Shown here: positions 50,842 to 61,400 of the stretch, piece by piece
Layout of the letters: each line of letters opens with the position of its first letter
Position numbering within the stretch: position 1 is the first letter of the stretch
From: Mesorhizobium sp. RMAD-H1
Lineage (GTDB): Bacteria; Pseudomonadota; Alphaproteobacteria; Rhizobiales; Rhizobiaceae
Reading direction: 5' to 3'
Assembly (NCBI RefSeq): GCF_014191375.1
Contig: NZ_JACHWN010000010.1
Span: 101,456-165,455 of the forward strand
Length of the DNA stretch: 64,000 nucleotides
Program-made: the position numbers and the translations under genes
Notes under the pieces: model-generated
Told to the model about the DNA's origin: nothing
The model's database searches: none
Seen by the model: only the letters and a program-made list of their open reading frames with translations

Positions 50842-51384
50842 TCACTCCGCTGCAGCCCTTTCCGCCATCTCCTGGAGCTTCAGCATCGTATTCCAGTTGC
50901 GTGCGGTCGCGGGAACTTTCAGCAACCGTTCCACGCTCTTCACCAGCTTGGAGATCCCCGCCCCATCCGGCGTATGCAGATAGGCGGCTGAGCCAACCAC
51001 GGCGACCCCCTCCCTGTCCACCTGCCTGGATTCCAGAACCTCTACCGCTTCCGGGGCCGGTTCCGCCTCCAGCACGAAAACATGCAAGACCTTCGGATCG
51101 ATCACGGCGTCCGGAAATGGATTGGCCGCGATGATCTCAGACCATTGCCGCGCGTCGCGCGCGATGATCTTTTGCGGCCTGCCGAAACGCTGCTGAACCA
51201 CCGCGCCGACCTTCGCCACCAAGTCTTGCGCATCGAGATCGGACTTCAAAACCACGTTTCCGGTCTGGATATAGGTGGCGACACTGCCAAACCCGGCATC
51301 CGACAGCGCCTCCCTCAACGGCTGCACCGGAAGCTGGTTCGCGCCGCCGATTGCGCGAAAAAGCGCGATGAACACCGTCATCAC
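50842..51384 (-). CDS. DUF1697 protein
   Basis: 180 residues. F-I-A-L-F-R-A-I-G-G-A-N near 5, Y-I-Q-T-G-N-V-V and L-L-K-V-P-A-T-A-R-N-W-N-T are diagnostic for DUF1697. The function of the family is unknown. It lies 9 bases downstream of ilvA and may be cotranscribed. Confidence 0.85.
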   Translation of the reverse strand: MMTVFIALFRAIGGANQLPVQPLREALSDAGFGSVATYIQTGNVVLKSDLDAQDLVAKVGAVVQQRFGRPQKIIARDARQWSEIIAANPFPDAVIDPKVLHVFVLEAEPAPEAVEVLESRQVDREGVAVVGSAAYLHTPDGAGISKLVKSVERLLKVPATARNWNTMLKLQEMAERAAAE

Positions 51385-51393
51385 TCAACGCCC

Positions 51394-52650
51394 TCAAATA
51401 ATGAAATCGGCCAATACCTCGTTGTCGGTGATGTCCTGGTAAGACCAACCTGCTTCCTGAAAACGCTTGTTCAAGATGTTGAAATTGTTGCGGTCCTTTG
51501 TCTCGATGCCGATCAGCACCGAGCCGAAATTGCGTGCCGACTTCTTTAAATATTCAAACCGGGCGATATCGTCCTCCGGCCCGAGAAGATCAAGGAACGC
51601 CCGCAGCGCGCCCGGCCGCTGCGGGAAGCGGAAGATGAAATATTTCTTCAGCCCTTCATAGCGCAGCGCCCTCTCCTTGACGTCAGGCAATCGCTCGAAA
51701 TCGAAATTGCCGCCGGAGACCACCAGCACGATCCGCTTGCCCTTCAGCTCGCTCTTCTTGAAGTCCTTGAGCGCGTCGATCGCCAACGCGCCTGCCGGCT
51801 CCAGCACCACGCCCTCGATATTCAGCATTTCGGTGATGGTGCCGCACAGCCGGTTTTCCGGGACAAGCATCACAGAATCAGCGTCGAACCCTTTGAGAAG
51901 CTTGAAGTTTTCCTTGCCGATCTCGGCAACGGCAGCGCCATCGACGAAATTGTCGACATGGTTGAGCTTTACCCGCTTGCCGGCTTCCAGGCTGCGCTTG
52001 AGGCTCGGCGCCCCCTTGGGCTCGACGAAGCGGAAGCGCGTCTTCCAGCCGCGCTCGGTCAAATAGCGGGTAACGCCCGCCGAGAGCCCGCCGCCGCCGA
52101 CCGGCAGGATCATCAGATCGGGCGCCTTGCCATCCGGAAGACGCACCGCGATCTCCTGCGCCACCGTCGCCTGTCCCGTGATGATCTCGGCGTGATCGAA
52201 GGGCGGCACCATCATCCCGCCCTTCTCCGCGGCATAGGCCTGAGCGGCCGCATAGCACTCATCGAAAATGTCGCCGATCAGCCTTATCTCGATGAATTCA
52301 CCGCCGAACGCCCGCGTCTTGTCGATCTTCTGCTGCGGTGTCGTCACCGGCATGAACACCACGCCGCGGCGGGCGAAATGCCGGCAGACGAAGGCAAAGC
52401 CCTGCGCATGATTTCCGGCGGAGGCGCAGACGAAGACCGTGTCCGGCGCACAGGTCTTGATGGCAGCGGAAATGAAATTGAAGGCGCCCCGGATCTTGTA
52501 GGAGCGCACCGGGGAAAGATCCTCGCGCTTCAGCCAGATCTCGGCGCCATATTTGCGCGAGAGATAATCATTGATCTGCAAGGGTGTCTCGGGAAAAAGC
52601 GCGCGCATCTTCTCTGTGGCGCGCTCGACGCTGCTCACGAAACCGGTCAT
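51394..52650 (-). CDS. ilvA: Threonine dehydratase (IlvA), one ACT domain
   Basis: 418 residues. S-Y-K-I-R-G-A-F-N carries the PLP Lys52; C-A-S-A-G-N-H-A-Q-G and P-V-G-G-G-G-L complete the fold. The C-terminus from about 330 is one regulatory ACT-like domain with F-P-Q-R-P-G-A-L-R-A-F. It deaminates threonine to 2-oxobutyrate for isoleucine synthesis. Its start overlaps the ade stop by 4 bases. Confidence 0.9.
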   Translation of the reverse strand: MTGFVSSVERATEKMRALFPETPLQINDYLSRKYGAEIWLKREDLSPVRSYKIRGAFNFISAAIKTCAPDTVFVCASAGNHAQGFAFVCRHFARRGVVFMPVTTPQQKIDKTRAFGGEFIEIRLIGDIFDECYAAAQAYAAEKGGMMVPPFDHAEIITGQATVAQEIAVRLPDGKAPDLMILPVGGGGLSAGVTRYLTERGWKTRFRFVEPKGAPSLKRSLEAGKRVKLNHVDNFVDGAAVAEIGKENFKLLKGFDADSVMLVPENRLCGTITEMLNIEGVVLEPAGALAIDALKDFKKSELKGKRIVLVVSGGNFDFERLPDVKERALRYEGLKKYFIFRFPQRPGALRAFLDLLGPEDDIARFEYLKKSARNFGSVLIGIETKDRNNFNILNKRFQEAGWSYQDITDNEVLADFII

Positions 52651-54476
52651 ATGAAGAGATCTACTTTCTCGAAGGTGCGGACATCGATGATGCCGATATC
52701 CGATATGCGCAATTCGGGGATCACCACCAGCGCCAGCAGCGAATGCTGCATATAGGCGTTGTTGAGCGTGCAGCCCATCGCCCGCATGGCGTTGACCAGC
52801 TTATCCGCCTTGGCGGCGACCTTTTCGGCCCGCTCGTCCGACATCAAGCCTGCGATCGGCATCTCGACCAGCGCCAGTTCACGCCCCTTGGAAAAGAGCA
52901 CCACGCCGCCGCCCACCGCGCCCAGCCGGTTGGCGGCCTTTGCCATGTCATCCTTGTTGGTGCCGACCACGATCATATGGTGGCTGTCATGCGCCACGGT
53001 CGAGGCGAGCGCGCAGTCGAGCGTATAGCCGAAGCCGGAAACGAAGCCGTTGGTGACGGCGCCCGTTCCCCTGTGCCGCTCGATGAGCGCGATCTGGCAG
53101 ACATCGTTGCGGCGGTCCATCTGCACGATGCCGCCGCTGACCGGCAGCTCCGCTTCCAGCGCCCGCGTCGGCGCCTGGTTCTCGATGACGCCGATGACGC
53201 GCGCGGTCGCGCTCCTTCCCGGCCGGGGTGCTGCAATATCAAAGTCTTTTGCCGAAATCCTGCGGCCGAGCTTCACCGTGTTCTTGGCGCTCTTCGGATA
53301 GTTGTAGGCCGGAATGTCGGCCAGCAGCCTGCCCTTTTCGGCCAGAAGCACGCCGCGTCCATAGACTCGGTCGATGGTGAGCGCCGGCAGGTCCGAGACG
53401 ATCAGGAAATCCGCGAGCCGGCCCGGCGTGATCGAGCCGATCTCGCGCTCCAGCCGGAAATGCTGGGCGGTGTTGAGCGTCGCCATCTGGATTGCGGTCA
53501 CGGGCTTCAGCCCTTGCGCGATCGCATGGCGCACCACCCGGTCCATATGTCCCTCATGCACCAGCGTGCCCGAATGGCTGTCGTCGGTGCACAGGATGAA
53601 GTTGCGCGGGTCGAGCCCCTGTTCCGTCACGGCCTTGATCTGGCTCGCCACGTCGTACCAGGCAGAGCCGAGCCTGAGCATCGCTCGCATGCCCTGGCGG
53701 ACGCGGGCGATGGCGTCCTCGACGCGCGTGCCCTCGTGGTCGTCCTCCGGCCCGCCGGCGACATAGCCGTGGAAGGCGCGGCCGAGCTCGGGCGAGGCGT
53801 AATGCCCGCCCACCGTCTTGCCGGCCCTGGCGGTCGCGTCGATCACGCCGCGCATGGTGGCGTCATTGCCCGCGACGCCCGGAAAATTCATCACCTCGCC
53901 GAGCCCGATGATATTGGGCCAGGTCATCGCCTCGGCGACTTCCGCGGCTCCTATGCAAGCGCCGGCATTCTCGAGCCCCGGCGCGGAGGGAACGCAGCTC
54001 GGCATCTGCACCTTGACGTTGATGGGCATGGCGGAGGCCTCATCATGCATCAGCCGCACGCCCTCCAGCCCCAGCACATTGGCGATTTCGTGCGGATCGA
54101 TGAACATCGAGGTCGTGCCATGCGGAATGACGGCGCGGGTAAATTCCGTCACCGTGACCATGCCGCTTTCCACATGCATGTGCGCGTCGCAAAGCCCCGG
54201 CACGAGATAGCGCCCTTCGGCGTCCACCACCTTGGTCGAAGGGCCGATGCAATGCGCCGCGTCATGGCCGACATAGGCGAAACGCCCCGCGGCAATGGCA
54301 ATGTCGATGCCGGCGATGATCTCGCCGGAATAGACGCTGACCAGCCGCCCGTTGCGCACGACGAGATCGGCGTGCTTGCGGCCCATCGCCACGTCGACGA
54401 GCAGCGGCGCGACCTCGGCCCATGACTTCGGCTGCGATCTGGTCTTGTCGGCGGATGTTTTGCTGGCTGCTGGCAA
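52647..54476 (-). CDS. ade: Adenine deaminase
   Basis: 609 residues. P-G-L-C-D-A-H-M-H-V-E-S near residue 95 is the metal-binding motif of amidohydrolases; F-I-D-P-H-E-I-A-N-V-L-G and C-T-D-D-S-H-S follow in the order of Ade. The C-terminal 150 residues carry F-V-S-G-F-G-Y-T and H-D-S-H-H. It converts adenine to hypoxanthine and ammonia. It is divergent from the tct transporter genes. Confidence 0.92.
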   Translation of the reverse strand: MPAASKTSADKTRSQPKSWAEVAPLLVDVAMGRKHADLVVRNGRLVSVYSGEIIAGIDIAIAAGRFAYVGHDAAHCIGPSTKVVDAEGRYLVPGLCDAHMHVESGMVTVTEFTRAVIPHGTTSMFIDPHEIANVLGLEGVRLMHDEASAMPINVKVQMPSCVPSAPGLENAGACIGAAEVAEAMTWPNIIGLGEVMNFPGVAGNDATMRGVIDATARAGKTVGGHYASPELGRAFHGYVAGGPEDDHEGTRVEDAIARVRQGMRAMLRLGSAWYDVASQIKAVTEQGLDPRNFILCTDDSHSGTLVHEGHMDRVVRHAIAQGLKPVTAIQMATLNTAQHFRLEREIGSITPGRLADFLIVSDLPALTIDRVYGRGVLLAEKGRLLADIPAYNYPKSAKNTVKLGRRISAKDFDIAAPRPGRSATARVIGVIENQAPTRALEAELPVSGGIVQMDRRNDVCQIALIERHRGTGAVTNGFVSGFGYTLDCALASTVAHDSHHMIVVGTNKDDMAKAANRLGAVGGGVVLFSKGRELALVEMPIAGLMSDERAEKVAAKADKLVNAMRAMGCTLNNAYMQHSLLALVVIPELRISDIGIIDVRTFEKVDLFI

Positions 54477-54766
54477 GGGACGACTCCATGTTTTGCCGAG
54501 TTTGCCAAGCTTGGCCGCGCTTTTCCAGTTCCGTTTCAGCGAATGCGCCGCAAAAGCGGTTCCCGGCGGGAATTATACTATGGTGGCAGAAGGATAGACC
54601 GGCAGCGTTTCCGCTTGACACATGCCGCTGGCTCCCGTTCGATGTCGCCTGGCATGCCGGCCACCAGCGGGAGGAGAATCGCGAACGGCCAGGCGGCATA
54701 TGCGGCGCGTGCTGCAAAAGAGGGAGTTCAAGGCCAATAACTTGGCCGATGATCTGGGAGGATCGC

Positions 54767-55744
54767 ATGAAAAGAATGTTTGCAGCCCTGGCGGCAGCCG
54801 CGGCTATCATCATCACCGCGCCCATCGCCGGTGCGCAGGACTATCCGCAGCGCAACATCACCATGGTCGTGCCGTTCTCGGCCGGCGGCCCGACCGATAC
54901 GGTCACGCGGCTCGTCGCGGAAGCCATGTCGAAGGATCTGGGCCAGCAGATCCTCGTCGAGAATGTCGGCGGCGCCGGCGGCACGCTCGGTGCGGCGCGC
55001 GTGGCCAAGGCCGATCCCGACGGCTATACCCTGCTGCTGCACCATATCGGCATGGCGACCAGCGCCACGCTCTACCGCAAGCTGCCCTATGACACGCTGA
55101 ACGCCTTCGATTATGTCGGCCTCGTCACCGAAGTTCCGATGACCATCGTGGCGCGCAAGGGTTTCGAGCCGCAGGACCTCAAAAGCCTGATCGACTATGT
55201 CAAGGCGAACGCCGACAAGGTGACGCTCGCCAATGCCGGCATCGGCGCGGCCTCGCATCTCTGCGGCATGATGTTCATGAACGCGATCCAGACGCAACTG
55301 GTCACCGTTCCCTACAAGGGCACCGGCCCGGCCATGACCGACCTGCTCGGCGGCCAGGTCGACATGATGTGCGACCAGACGACCAACACGACGAAGCAGA
55401 TCCAGGCCGGCACCATCAAGGCCTATGCGGTCACCTCGCCGCAGAAGCTGGACGTGCTGCCCGACGTGCCGACCGCATCGGAGGCGGGCCTTCCCGATTT
55501 CGTCGTCGGCATCTGGCACGGCATCTATGCGCCGAAGGGCACGCCGCCGGAAGTGACGCAGAAGCTCTCCGCCTCACTGCAGAAGGCGCTGAAGGATGAG
55601 AACGTCGTCGCCCGCTTCGCGGAACTGGGCACCCTGCCGGCCACCGAAGCGGAAGCAACGCCCGAGGGGCTGAAGAAGAAGCTCGAAAGCGAAGTCACCC
55701 GCTGGAAGCCGGTGATTGATGCAGCGGGGCAATATGCGGATTGA
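54767..55744 (+). CDS. tctC: Tripartite tricarboxylate transporter solute-binding protein (TctC)
   Basis: 325 residues from the ATG at 54767, with GGGAGG upstream. Signal peptide residues 1-23. Y-P-Q-R-N-I-T-M-V-V-P-F-S-A-G-G-P-T-D and G-A-G-G-T-L-G-A-A-R are typical of TctC/BugD proteins. The bound ligand cannot be read from sequence. Forms the transporter with TctB and TctA. Confidence 0.9.
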   Translation: MKRMFAALAAAAAIIITAPIAGAQDYPQRNITMVVPFSAGGPTDTVTRLVAEAMSKDLGQQILVENVGGAGGTLGAARVAKADPDGYTLLLHHIGMATSATLYRKLPYDTLNAFDYVGLVTEVPMTIVARKGFEPQDLKSLIDYVKANADKVTLANAGIGAASHLCGMMFMNAIQTQLVTVPYKGTGPAMTDLLGGQVDMMCDQTTNTTKQIQAGTIKAYAVTSPQKLDVLPDVPTASEAGLPDFVVGIWHGIYAPKGTPPEVTQKLSASLQKALKDENVVARFAELGTLPATEAEATPEGLKKKLESEVTRWKPVIDAAGQYAD

Positions 55745-55789
55745 TTATAACGCGCTGACATAACTGGACCTTATCCGCCTGCGCCGCCG

Positions 55790-55915
55790 CCGGGGCCGAG
55801 CCACGGGTCTCGACCCGTCCTTCAGAGCCCGCGCGGGGAGAAGGAAGAGGCGGCGATGTCCATGCCCGCCTGCCGCGTTCTCCACGGGGAGAAGGTAAGG
55901 GTGAGGAACAATAGA
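55790..55915. repeat. Intergenic repeat-like element between tctC and tctB
   Basis: Two related copies of GGGGAGAAGG with GAGG nearby (near 55836 and 55888), and an inverted GGGTCTCGACCC at 55804-55815, resemble the small mosaic repeats (RIME-like) common in rhizobial intergenic DNA. A promoter was not apparent. Confidence 0.4.
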
Positions 55916-55961
55916 CCGATGCAACTCCAGACAGCGCAGACAAAACAAAGCTGAGGGGAAG

Positions 55962-56423
55962 ATGAAAGGCTTATCCATCAACGCCCGGGATGGGCTTTGC
56001 GCCGCGCTCTTCATCGCGCTCGGGGCATTTTTTGCGCTGCAATCATTCGGCCTGGAGCTCGGCTCCGCCTTCCGCATGGGGCCGGGCTACTTTCCCCTCC
56101 TCCTGTCCGGGCTTCTGGTCATTCTCGGCCTCGTCATTCTCGTGCAGGCGACGCAATATGAAGCAGAGCCGATCGGGCCTGTCGCCTGGCGCGGCATATT
56201 GTTCATCCTGCCGGCACCGATCGTCTTCGGCCTGACGATCCGCGGCCTCGGCTTCGTTCCCGCGGTGTTTCTGACCGCCATGACCGCCGCCTTCGCCTCT
56301 CGCCGGATGAAGCCGGGGATTGCGCTTCTTCTTGCCGGCGGGCTGACGGTCTTTTCCGTCATCGTGTTCAGCTATGCGCTCGGCCTGCCGTTCAGGCGCT
56401 TTGGCCCCTGGCTAGGGGGCTGA
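55962..56423 (+). CDS. tctB: TctB family small membrane subunit
   Basis: 153 residues with four hydrophobic helices, including A-L-F-I-A-L-G-A-F-F-A-L-Q-S, and R-M-G-P-G-Y-F-P-L in the conserved loop of TctB. It is 12 bases before TctA. It completes the tripartite transporter. Confidence 0.88.
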   Translation: MKGLSINARDGLCAALFIALGAFFALQSFGLELGSAFRMGPGYFPLLLSGLLVILGLVILVQATQYEAEPIGPVAWRGILFILPAPIVFGLTIRGLGFVPAVFLTAMTAAFASRRMKPGIALLLAGGLTVFSVIVFSYALGLPFRRFGPWLGG

Positions 56424-56435
56424 GGAGTATAAGCC

Positions 56436-57938
56436 ATGGAACTCTTCAGCAATCTCGCCCTCGGCTTCGCCACCGCCGCTTCGCCGTGGAACCTGGTCTT
56501 CTGCCTCATCGGCGTCCTGCTCGGTACGCTCATCGGCGTGCTGCCCGGCATCGGCGCGACGGCGACCATCGCCATGCTGCTGCCGATCACCTTCCAGCTG
56601 GAGCCGGTGTCAGCGCTCATCATGCTGGCGGGCATCTATTACGGCGCGCAATATGGCGGCTCGACCACGGCGATCCTCATCAACATGCCGGGCGAATCCT
56701 CCTCGGCCGTCACCGCCATTGACGGCTACCAGATGGCGCGCAACGGCCGGGCCGGCGTGGCGCTCGCCACCGCCGCCATCGGCTCCTTCTTCGCGGGCAC
56801 CGTCTCCACCTTTCTCGTCGCCATCTTCGCCCCGCCGCTGACGGCGATCGCGCTCGAATTCGGCTCGGCGGAATATTTCTCGCTGATGATCGTCGGCCTC
56901 ATCTCCTCCATCGCGCTTGCCCACGGCTCCGTCGTCAAGGCGCTGGCGATGGTCGTGCTGGGGCTCCTGCTCGGTCTCGTTGGAACGGACATCTACACGG
57001 GAACCCCGCGCTTCATCCTGGGCATGCGCGATCTCTCCGACGGGCTCAACTTCGTCGCCGTTGCGGTCGGCGTCTTCGGCATCGCCGAGATCCTGCGCAA
57101 TCTGGAGAACGAGCATGAACGCACGGTCATGATGAAGAAGGTGACCGGGCTCATACCGACGCGGGAGGACTTCCGGCGCATGTTCGCGCCGATCCTGCGC
57201 GGCACTGCCCTAGGTTCGGCGCTGGGCATCCTGCCCGGCGGCGGCGCCATTCTCGCCTCCTTTGCCTCCTACACCATGGAAAAGCGCGTCTCGAAGGAGC
57301 CGCAGACCTTCGGCAAGGGCGCGATCGAAGGCGTGGCGGGGCCGGAATCGGCCAACAATGCCGGCGCGCAGACCTCGTTCATCCCCATGCTGACCCTCGG
57401 CATCCCCGCAAACCCGGTCATGGCCCTCATGATCGGCGCCATGATCATCCAGGGCATCGTGCCGGGCCCAAACGTGGCCACCGAGCAGCCCGCGCTGTTC
57501 TGGGGCATCATCGCCTCGATGTGGATCGGCAATCTGATGCTGATCGTCCTCAACCTGCCGCTCATCGGCCTGTGGGTGAAGCTGCTGACGATCCCCTATT
57601 ACATCCTGTTCCCGATCATCCTGGCCTTTTCCTCGATCGGCGTCTACAGCGTCAATTCCAACGTCTTCGACCTCTACACCGTCGCCTTCTTCGGCCTCAT
57701 CGGCTATGTCCTGGTGAAGCTTCAATGCGAGCCGGCGCCGCTGCTGCTGGGCTTTGTGCTGGGGCCGCTGATCGAGGAACACCTACGCCGCGCCATGATC
57801 ATCTCGCGCGGCGACCCGACGGTGTTCCTCACCCGTCCGATCAGCGCCACGTTGCTCGCACTTGCCGTGGCGATCCTCGTCATCGTGCTTCTGCCCAGCA
57901 TCAACCGCAAGCGCGAGGAGATATTCGTCGAGGATTGA
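56436..57938 (+). CDS. tctA: TctA large membrane subunit
   Basis: 500 residues and about twelve helices. G-V-L-P-G-I-G-A-T-A-T-I-A near 33, Y-Y-G-A-Q-Y-G-G-S-T-T-A-I-L and L-G-I-P-A-N-P-V are the TctA signatures. It moves the substrate with protons or sodium. The gene ends about 100 bases before the tRNA-Leu region. Confidence 0.93.
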   Translation: MELFSNLALGFATAASPWNLVFCLIGVLLGTLIGVLPGIGATATIAMLLPITFQLEPVSALIMLAGIYYGAQYGGSTTAILINMPGESSSAVTAIDGYQMARNGRAGVALATAAIGSFFAGTVSTFLVAIFAPPLTAIALEFGSAEYFSLMIVGLISSIALAHGSVVKALAMVVLGLLLGLVGTDIYTGTPRFILGMRDLSDGLNFVAVAVGVFGIAEILRNLENEHERTVMMKKVTGLIPTREDFRRMFAPILRGTALGSALGILPGGGAILASFASYTMEKRVSKEPQTFGKGAIEGVAGPESANNAGAQTSFIPMLTLGIPANPVMALMIGAMIIQGIVPGPNVATEQPALFWGIIASMWIGNLMLIVLNLPLIGLWVKLLTIPYYILFPIILAFSSIGVYSVNSNVFDLYTVAFFGLIGYVLVKLQCEPAPLLLGFVLGPLIEEHLRRAMIISRGDPTVFLTRPISATLLALAVAILVIVLLPSINRKREEIFVED

Positions 57939-58039
57939 GCAGGATTTCCGCGCCTGTATCACAGGTTTTCAAGCCGCAAGCGGTCGAACGGCAAAACAAC
58001 CCTTGACCGAATCCCTCAGGTGCTTGAAAGAAAAGGCGC

Positions 58040-58094
58040 GCGGACGTGGCGAAACTGGTAGACGCAAGGGACTTAAAATCCGGCCGTGTCCGCG
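58040..58094 (+). pseudogene. Broken tRNA-Leu(UAA) remnant
   Basis: GCGGACG-TG-GCG, then AAACTGGTAGA and A-GGGA-CTTAAAA-TCC are the 5' half of a tRNA-Leu with anticodon TAA. After TCC the anticodon stem no longer pairs, and the variable arm and T-arm are missing. A GTCCGC further on (58087-58092) could pair with the acceptor end. It is distinct in its acceptor from the intact tRNA-Leu 120 bases downstream. Confidence 0.7.
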
Positions 58095-58214
58095 AAAAAG
58101 CGCAATCGGATCATGTACTTGACTCCGATTTCGCGCTATCAGGCCCGACATAGGCCCGATGAGCGTGGCTCGCATGAGCCTCGCGCATGGGTTATGGGGC
58201 TCTAAAAACTGGAT

Positions 58215-58300
58215 GGCCGCTTGCCGAAACTGGTAGACGGAAGGCACTTAAAATGCCTCGGGCAACGCCCGTGTGGGTTCGAGTCCCACAGCGGCCACCA
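58215..58300 (+). tRNA. tRNA-Leu (TAA anticodon)
   Basis: 86 bases with CCA encoded. Acceptor GGCCGCT/AGCGGCC is fully paired; anticodon stem AGGCA/TGCCT with loop CTTAAAA; long variable arm CTCGGGCAACGCCCGTG; T-arm GTGGG/CCCAC with loop TTCGAGT. Complete class II tRNA-Leu reading UUA. It borders the lower-GC defence gene. Confidence 0.92.
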
Positions 58301-58425
58301 CGCCAATACGCTCCCTGATTAAACCGGGCACGACGGCCGACGGGCGCGCTCTATCAAGCTCTTCTTGAAGAACCGCAGCCCGCCGGTCAGTGTATTGACG
58401 ATCAAACTAGTGAGTCGGGGCTGGC

Positions 58426-61400
58426 ATGTTTTCCGGAGGGATCGCGGACAAATTAGGCAATCGATATGAAGCCAAATGGCTCGTTCTGCAGTTGCTGGAC
58501 GTCATTGGCGGCAAGTCGTCCGCCTTAACCTTTGAGGGGATTGATCCCTCCTTCAAGGGATTTGAATTTTCATTAGTTCGTGATGGCATCACCGAATGGC
58601 ATCAAACGAAAATATCTAATCCAAATGGAAACTGGACTCTAACTGCACTGAAGAGAGAAGGCGTTCTCGAAGCGTTCAAGCATAGATTTTCCTCCACAAA
58701 GGACGATCTATGTGTCTTCGTTTCACAACATCCCGCGAGAGATATTGCCGATCTTGTTGGAAAGGCAGAAATTGCCAAGGATGAAGATGAATTCGTCAAA
58801 TCTTTGGGCAAGGGTGCCAGCGCGAATTTAGATGAACTCAAAATTTCGTGGAGCATTGATGATAAAATCGCTTTCAACTGGTTAAATCGTTGCCGCTTTC
58901 GAGTAGAGAGTCAGCGCTCTATAGAAAGTATTATCGATACGTACTGTGATTTCTATTTTGACAATAAAATACAAACTGGATTCGAAATTCTCCAAGAGTT
59001 CTTAATTCAGCGGATTAATCGAGAAATCACGACTGAGAGTGCCAGAGCAGATATCAAAAAGGAGGGAAAGCTAAAGCTTAAGGACTACGCCCTCGATCCG
59101 ACGCTTGCACAAAGATTGCATGCCGAGACTTCTGCATATCTTGACACGTACATTCCCTTTGGCGTGGGGCGTGAGACTCTCATACGTCCAGAAGCCGAGC
59201 AGCTCGCAGACAGAATCGCCGATCCAAATGGCCCTCCGGTCATCTTGCTCACGGGTGTTGCCGGCGCTGGCAAGTCCGGTGTCATTCGCGAGCTCATTGC
59301 AAAGTTGTCATCAGTTGCGACAACCCACTTGGCGTTTCGCGTCGACCACTATTTGGATTGCAGGAGCCCGCAAGCCTTTGGCAAGGCAATCACTGGTCGC
59401 GAGGAAAGCCCGGTTGCGACACTGAGGGGCGTCTCGATTGGGCAGAAATCTGTACTCATCGTAGATCAAGTCGATGCGATTAGTGAGATATCGGGGCGGA
59501 ACGGCGCAATCAAGCAAGCAGTTCTCAAGCTTGTCGATGATGTAAGGAATTTTGGAAATGTTGTTATTGTTATTTCGTGCCGTACTTTTGACCTCGAAAA
59601 TGATGATCGACTGAAGGCTCTTAAAGATGCTCATGGCGTCGAGCATATTGAAGTTAAGCTTTTGGATTGGGAAAATTCAGTAAAGCCACTTTTATTGTCA
59701 AAATCAGTGGCCATTGCTCAGTTTTCTCCTAACCAGATCGAGCTTTTGCGGCTGCCCCTAAATCTGGCGCTTTTCTTCGAAACATACGATCCTTCCGCTC
59801 CCACATTCAGCTCACGCAACGAGTTGTTTCGTCTTCTGCTAGAAAAGAAACGCAAGGCCCTCGGAACAGATCGAACGATATCATGGGACGTTCTGGAGCC
59901 CCTGTCACGCCTAGCAGAGTGGATGAGTGAGCGGCAACGATTAGACGCGCCGGATACAGTGCTGTCTAGCTTTGGCGGAGCCCTAAACGTTTTACCTTCT
60001 GAAGGGCTGCTCGTTCGGTCGCGTGGTAACGTCAATTTCTTTCACGAGAGCTTTTTTGACTACATCTATGCCCTTACATTTGCGGGCAGGAACATATCCC
60101 TGGAAGCGCTACTGCTTCAAACCGAGCAACATCTCTTTCGGCGGACACAAGTCCGTCAGATACTAGAAAATCTGCGGCAGGTGGATAATGCCCGGTATCT
60201 CCGTGAACTCCGCTCTGTGGTAGGAAACCCGAAAATCCGTTATCATATTCAGGTCGCCGCAGCACAATGGCTGGGATCTCTGAACGATCCTGCACCGGAA
60301 GAGCGCGATATCGTCCTCTTAGTTGATACGGGGACGGGGCCAATTCCAGCATTGGTCAGATATGCTTTCTTCGCATCACCTGGTTGGTTTGACAGGTTAC
60401 AAGTAGATGGATGGGTGCCGAAACAGCTCCTCGGCGCGAACACGGAGCGAGCCGACACCGTCCTTTGGTGGCTTTCTAATATTGCATCTGAGCGACCAGT
60501 GGAAGTCGCGAGTCTCCTCGACAAATGGTGGAGAGGCGATCCCGAACGAGCAAAGCGATTACTCAATTGGTTCGGCTTTGTTAAGCGGCAGAAGCCAGAC
60601 GATGCTCTGGTTGACCTCTGTGCTCGCGTTACGCGTTCAAATCCGCCCGGAATGTTCGAAGGGCGAGGTCAAAACAATCGAGACTTGTTGCTTCATACGT
60701 GGGCGGGCGAGAATCCTCACGGTGCCGAAAAGGTGTTGAAGGCGTATTTTGAAGCTTGGTTCGAGGCTCACCCGGGGCTGCATCCATTTGAAAGAGATGA
60801 GTTCCGGGACCTTGATGCACATTCGCTTGGCGAGTTGGCGAAGAAGGCGCCGGAAGTCTTCATTGACGGAACGATCGAAGCATTCATTCGATCTATAGAT
60901 TCGATCGCGTTGAAGAATTCGAACGGCACGAACGATTACTCATTTATGATGCGCTATGCGTCCGGACACCATTTCGGAGCCGATGCCTTCCTGAACATGT
61001 TTCGTGATGCTTTGGCAAAGCTTGCGTTGGGGTCTCCCGATAAGGCGCGCGAGACCTTGAAAAGGATCGACCCCGACAAGCACGAAGTCTGCGCTCATAT
61101 CTGGCTTGAGACGATCGCCGTCAATGGAAATGCCCTAAAAGATCTGTTTGTCGAACTTCTAGATTGTAGACATATTTTTGACGCGGGCTGGAACGGGGCC
61201 GATTGGATGTCGTTTGCGTCTGCGGCGCGAGCCGTGCTGCCGCACCTGCAGGCAGACGGAATTGCAAAATTTGATAACTTGATAGCCGGTCACAAGCCTG
61301 AGCTTGATTTCGCATCAAAGCTGCTGCAGCGCATCAAAGCTGACGGTGAGGAAGAGCCGTGGCGAACCCGATCGGGAGCTACACACTACCTTAGCCGGTC

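Noticed and set aside
52584..54425. A 613-residue frame antisense to ade
   Set aside because: Composition is His/Arg/Gly-rich with no domain, and the opposite strand is a complete adenine deaminase.
54477..54766. Purine riboswitch between ade and tctC
   Set aside because: No conserved three-way junction core could be recognised.
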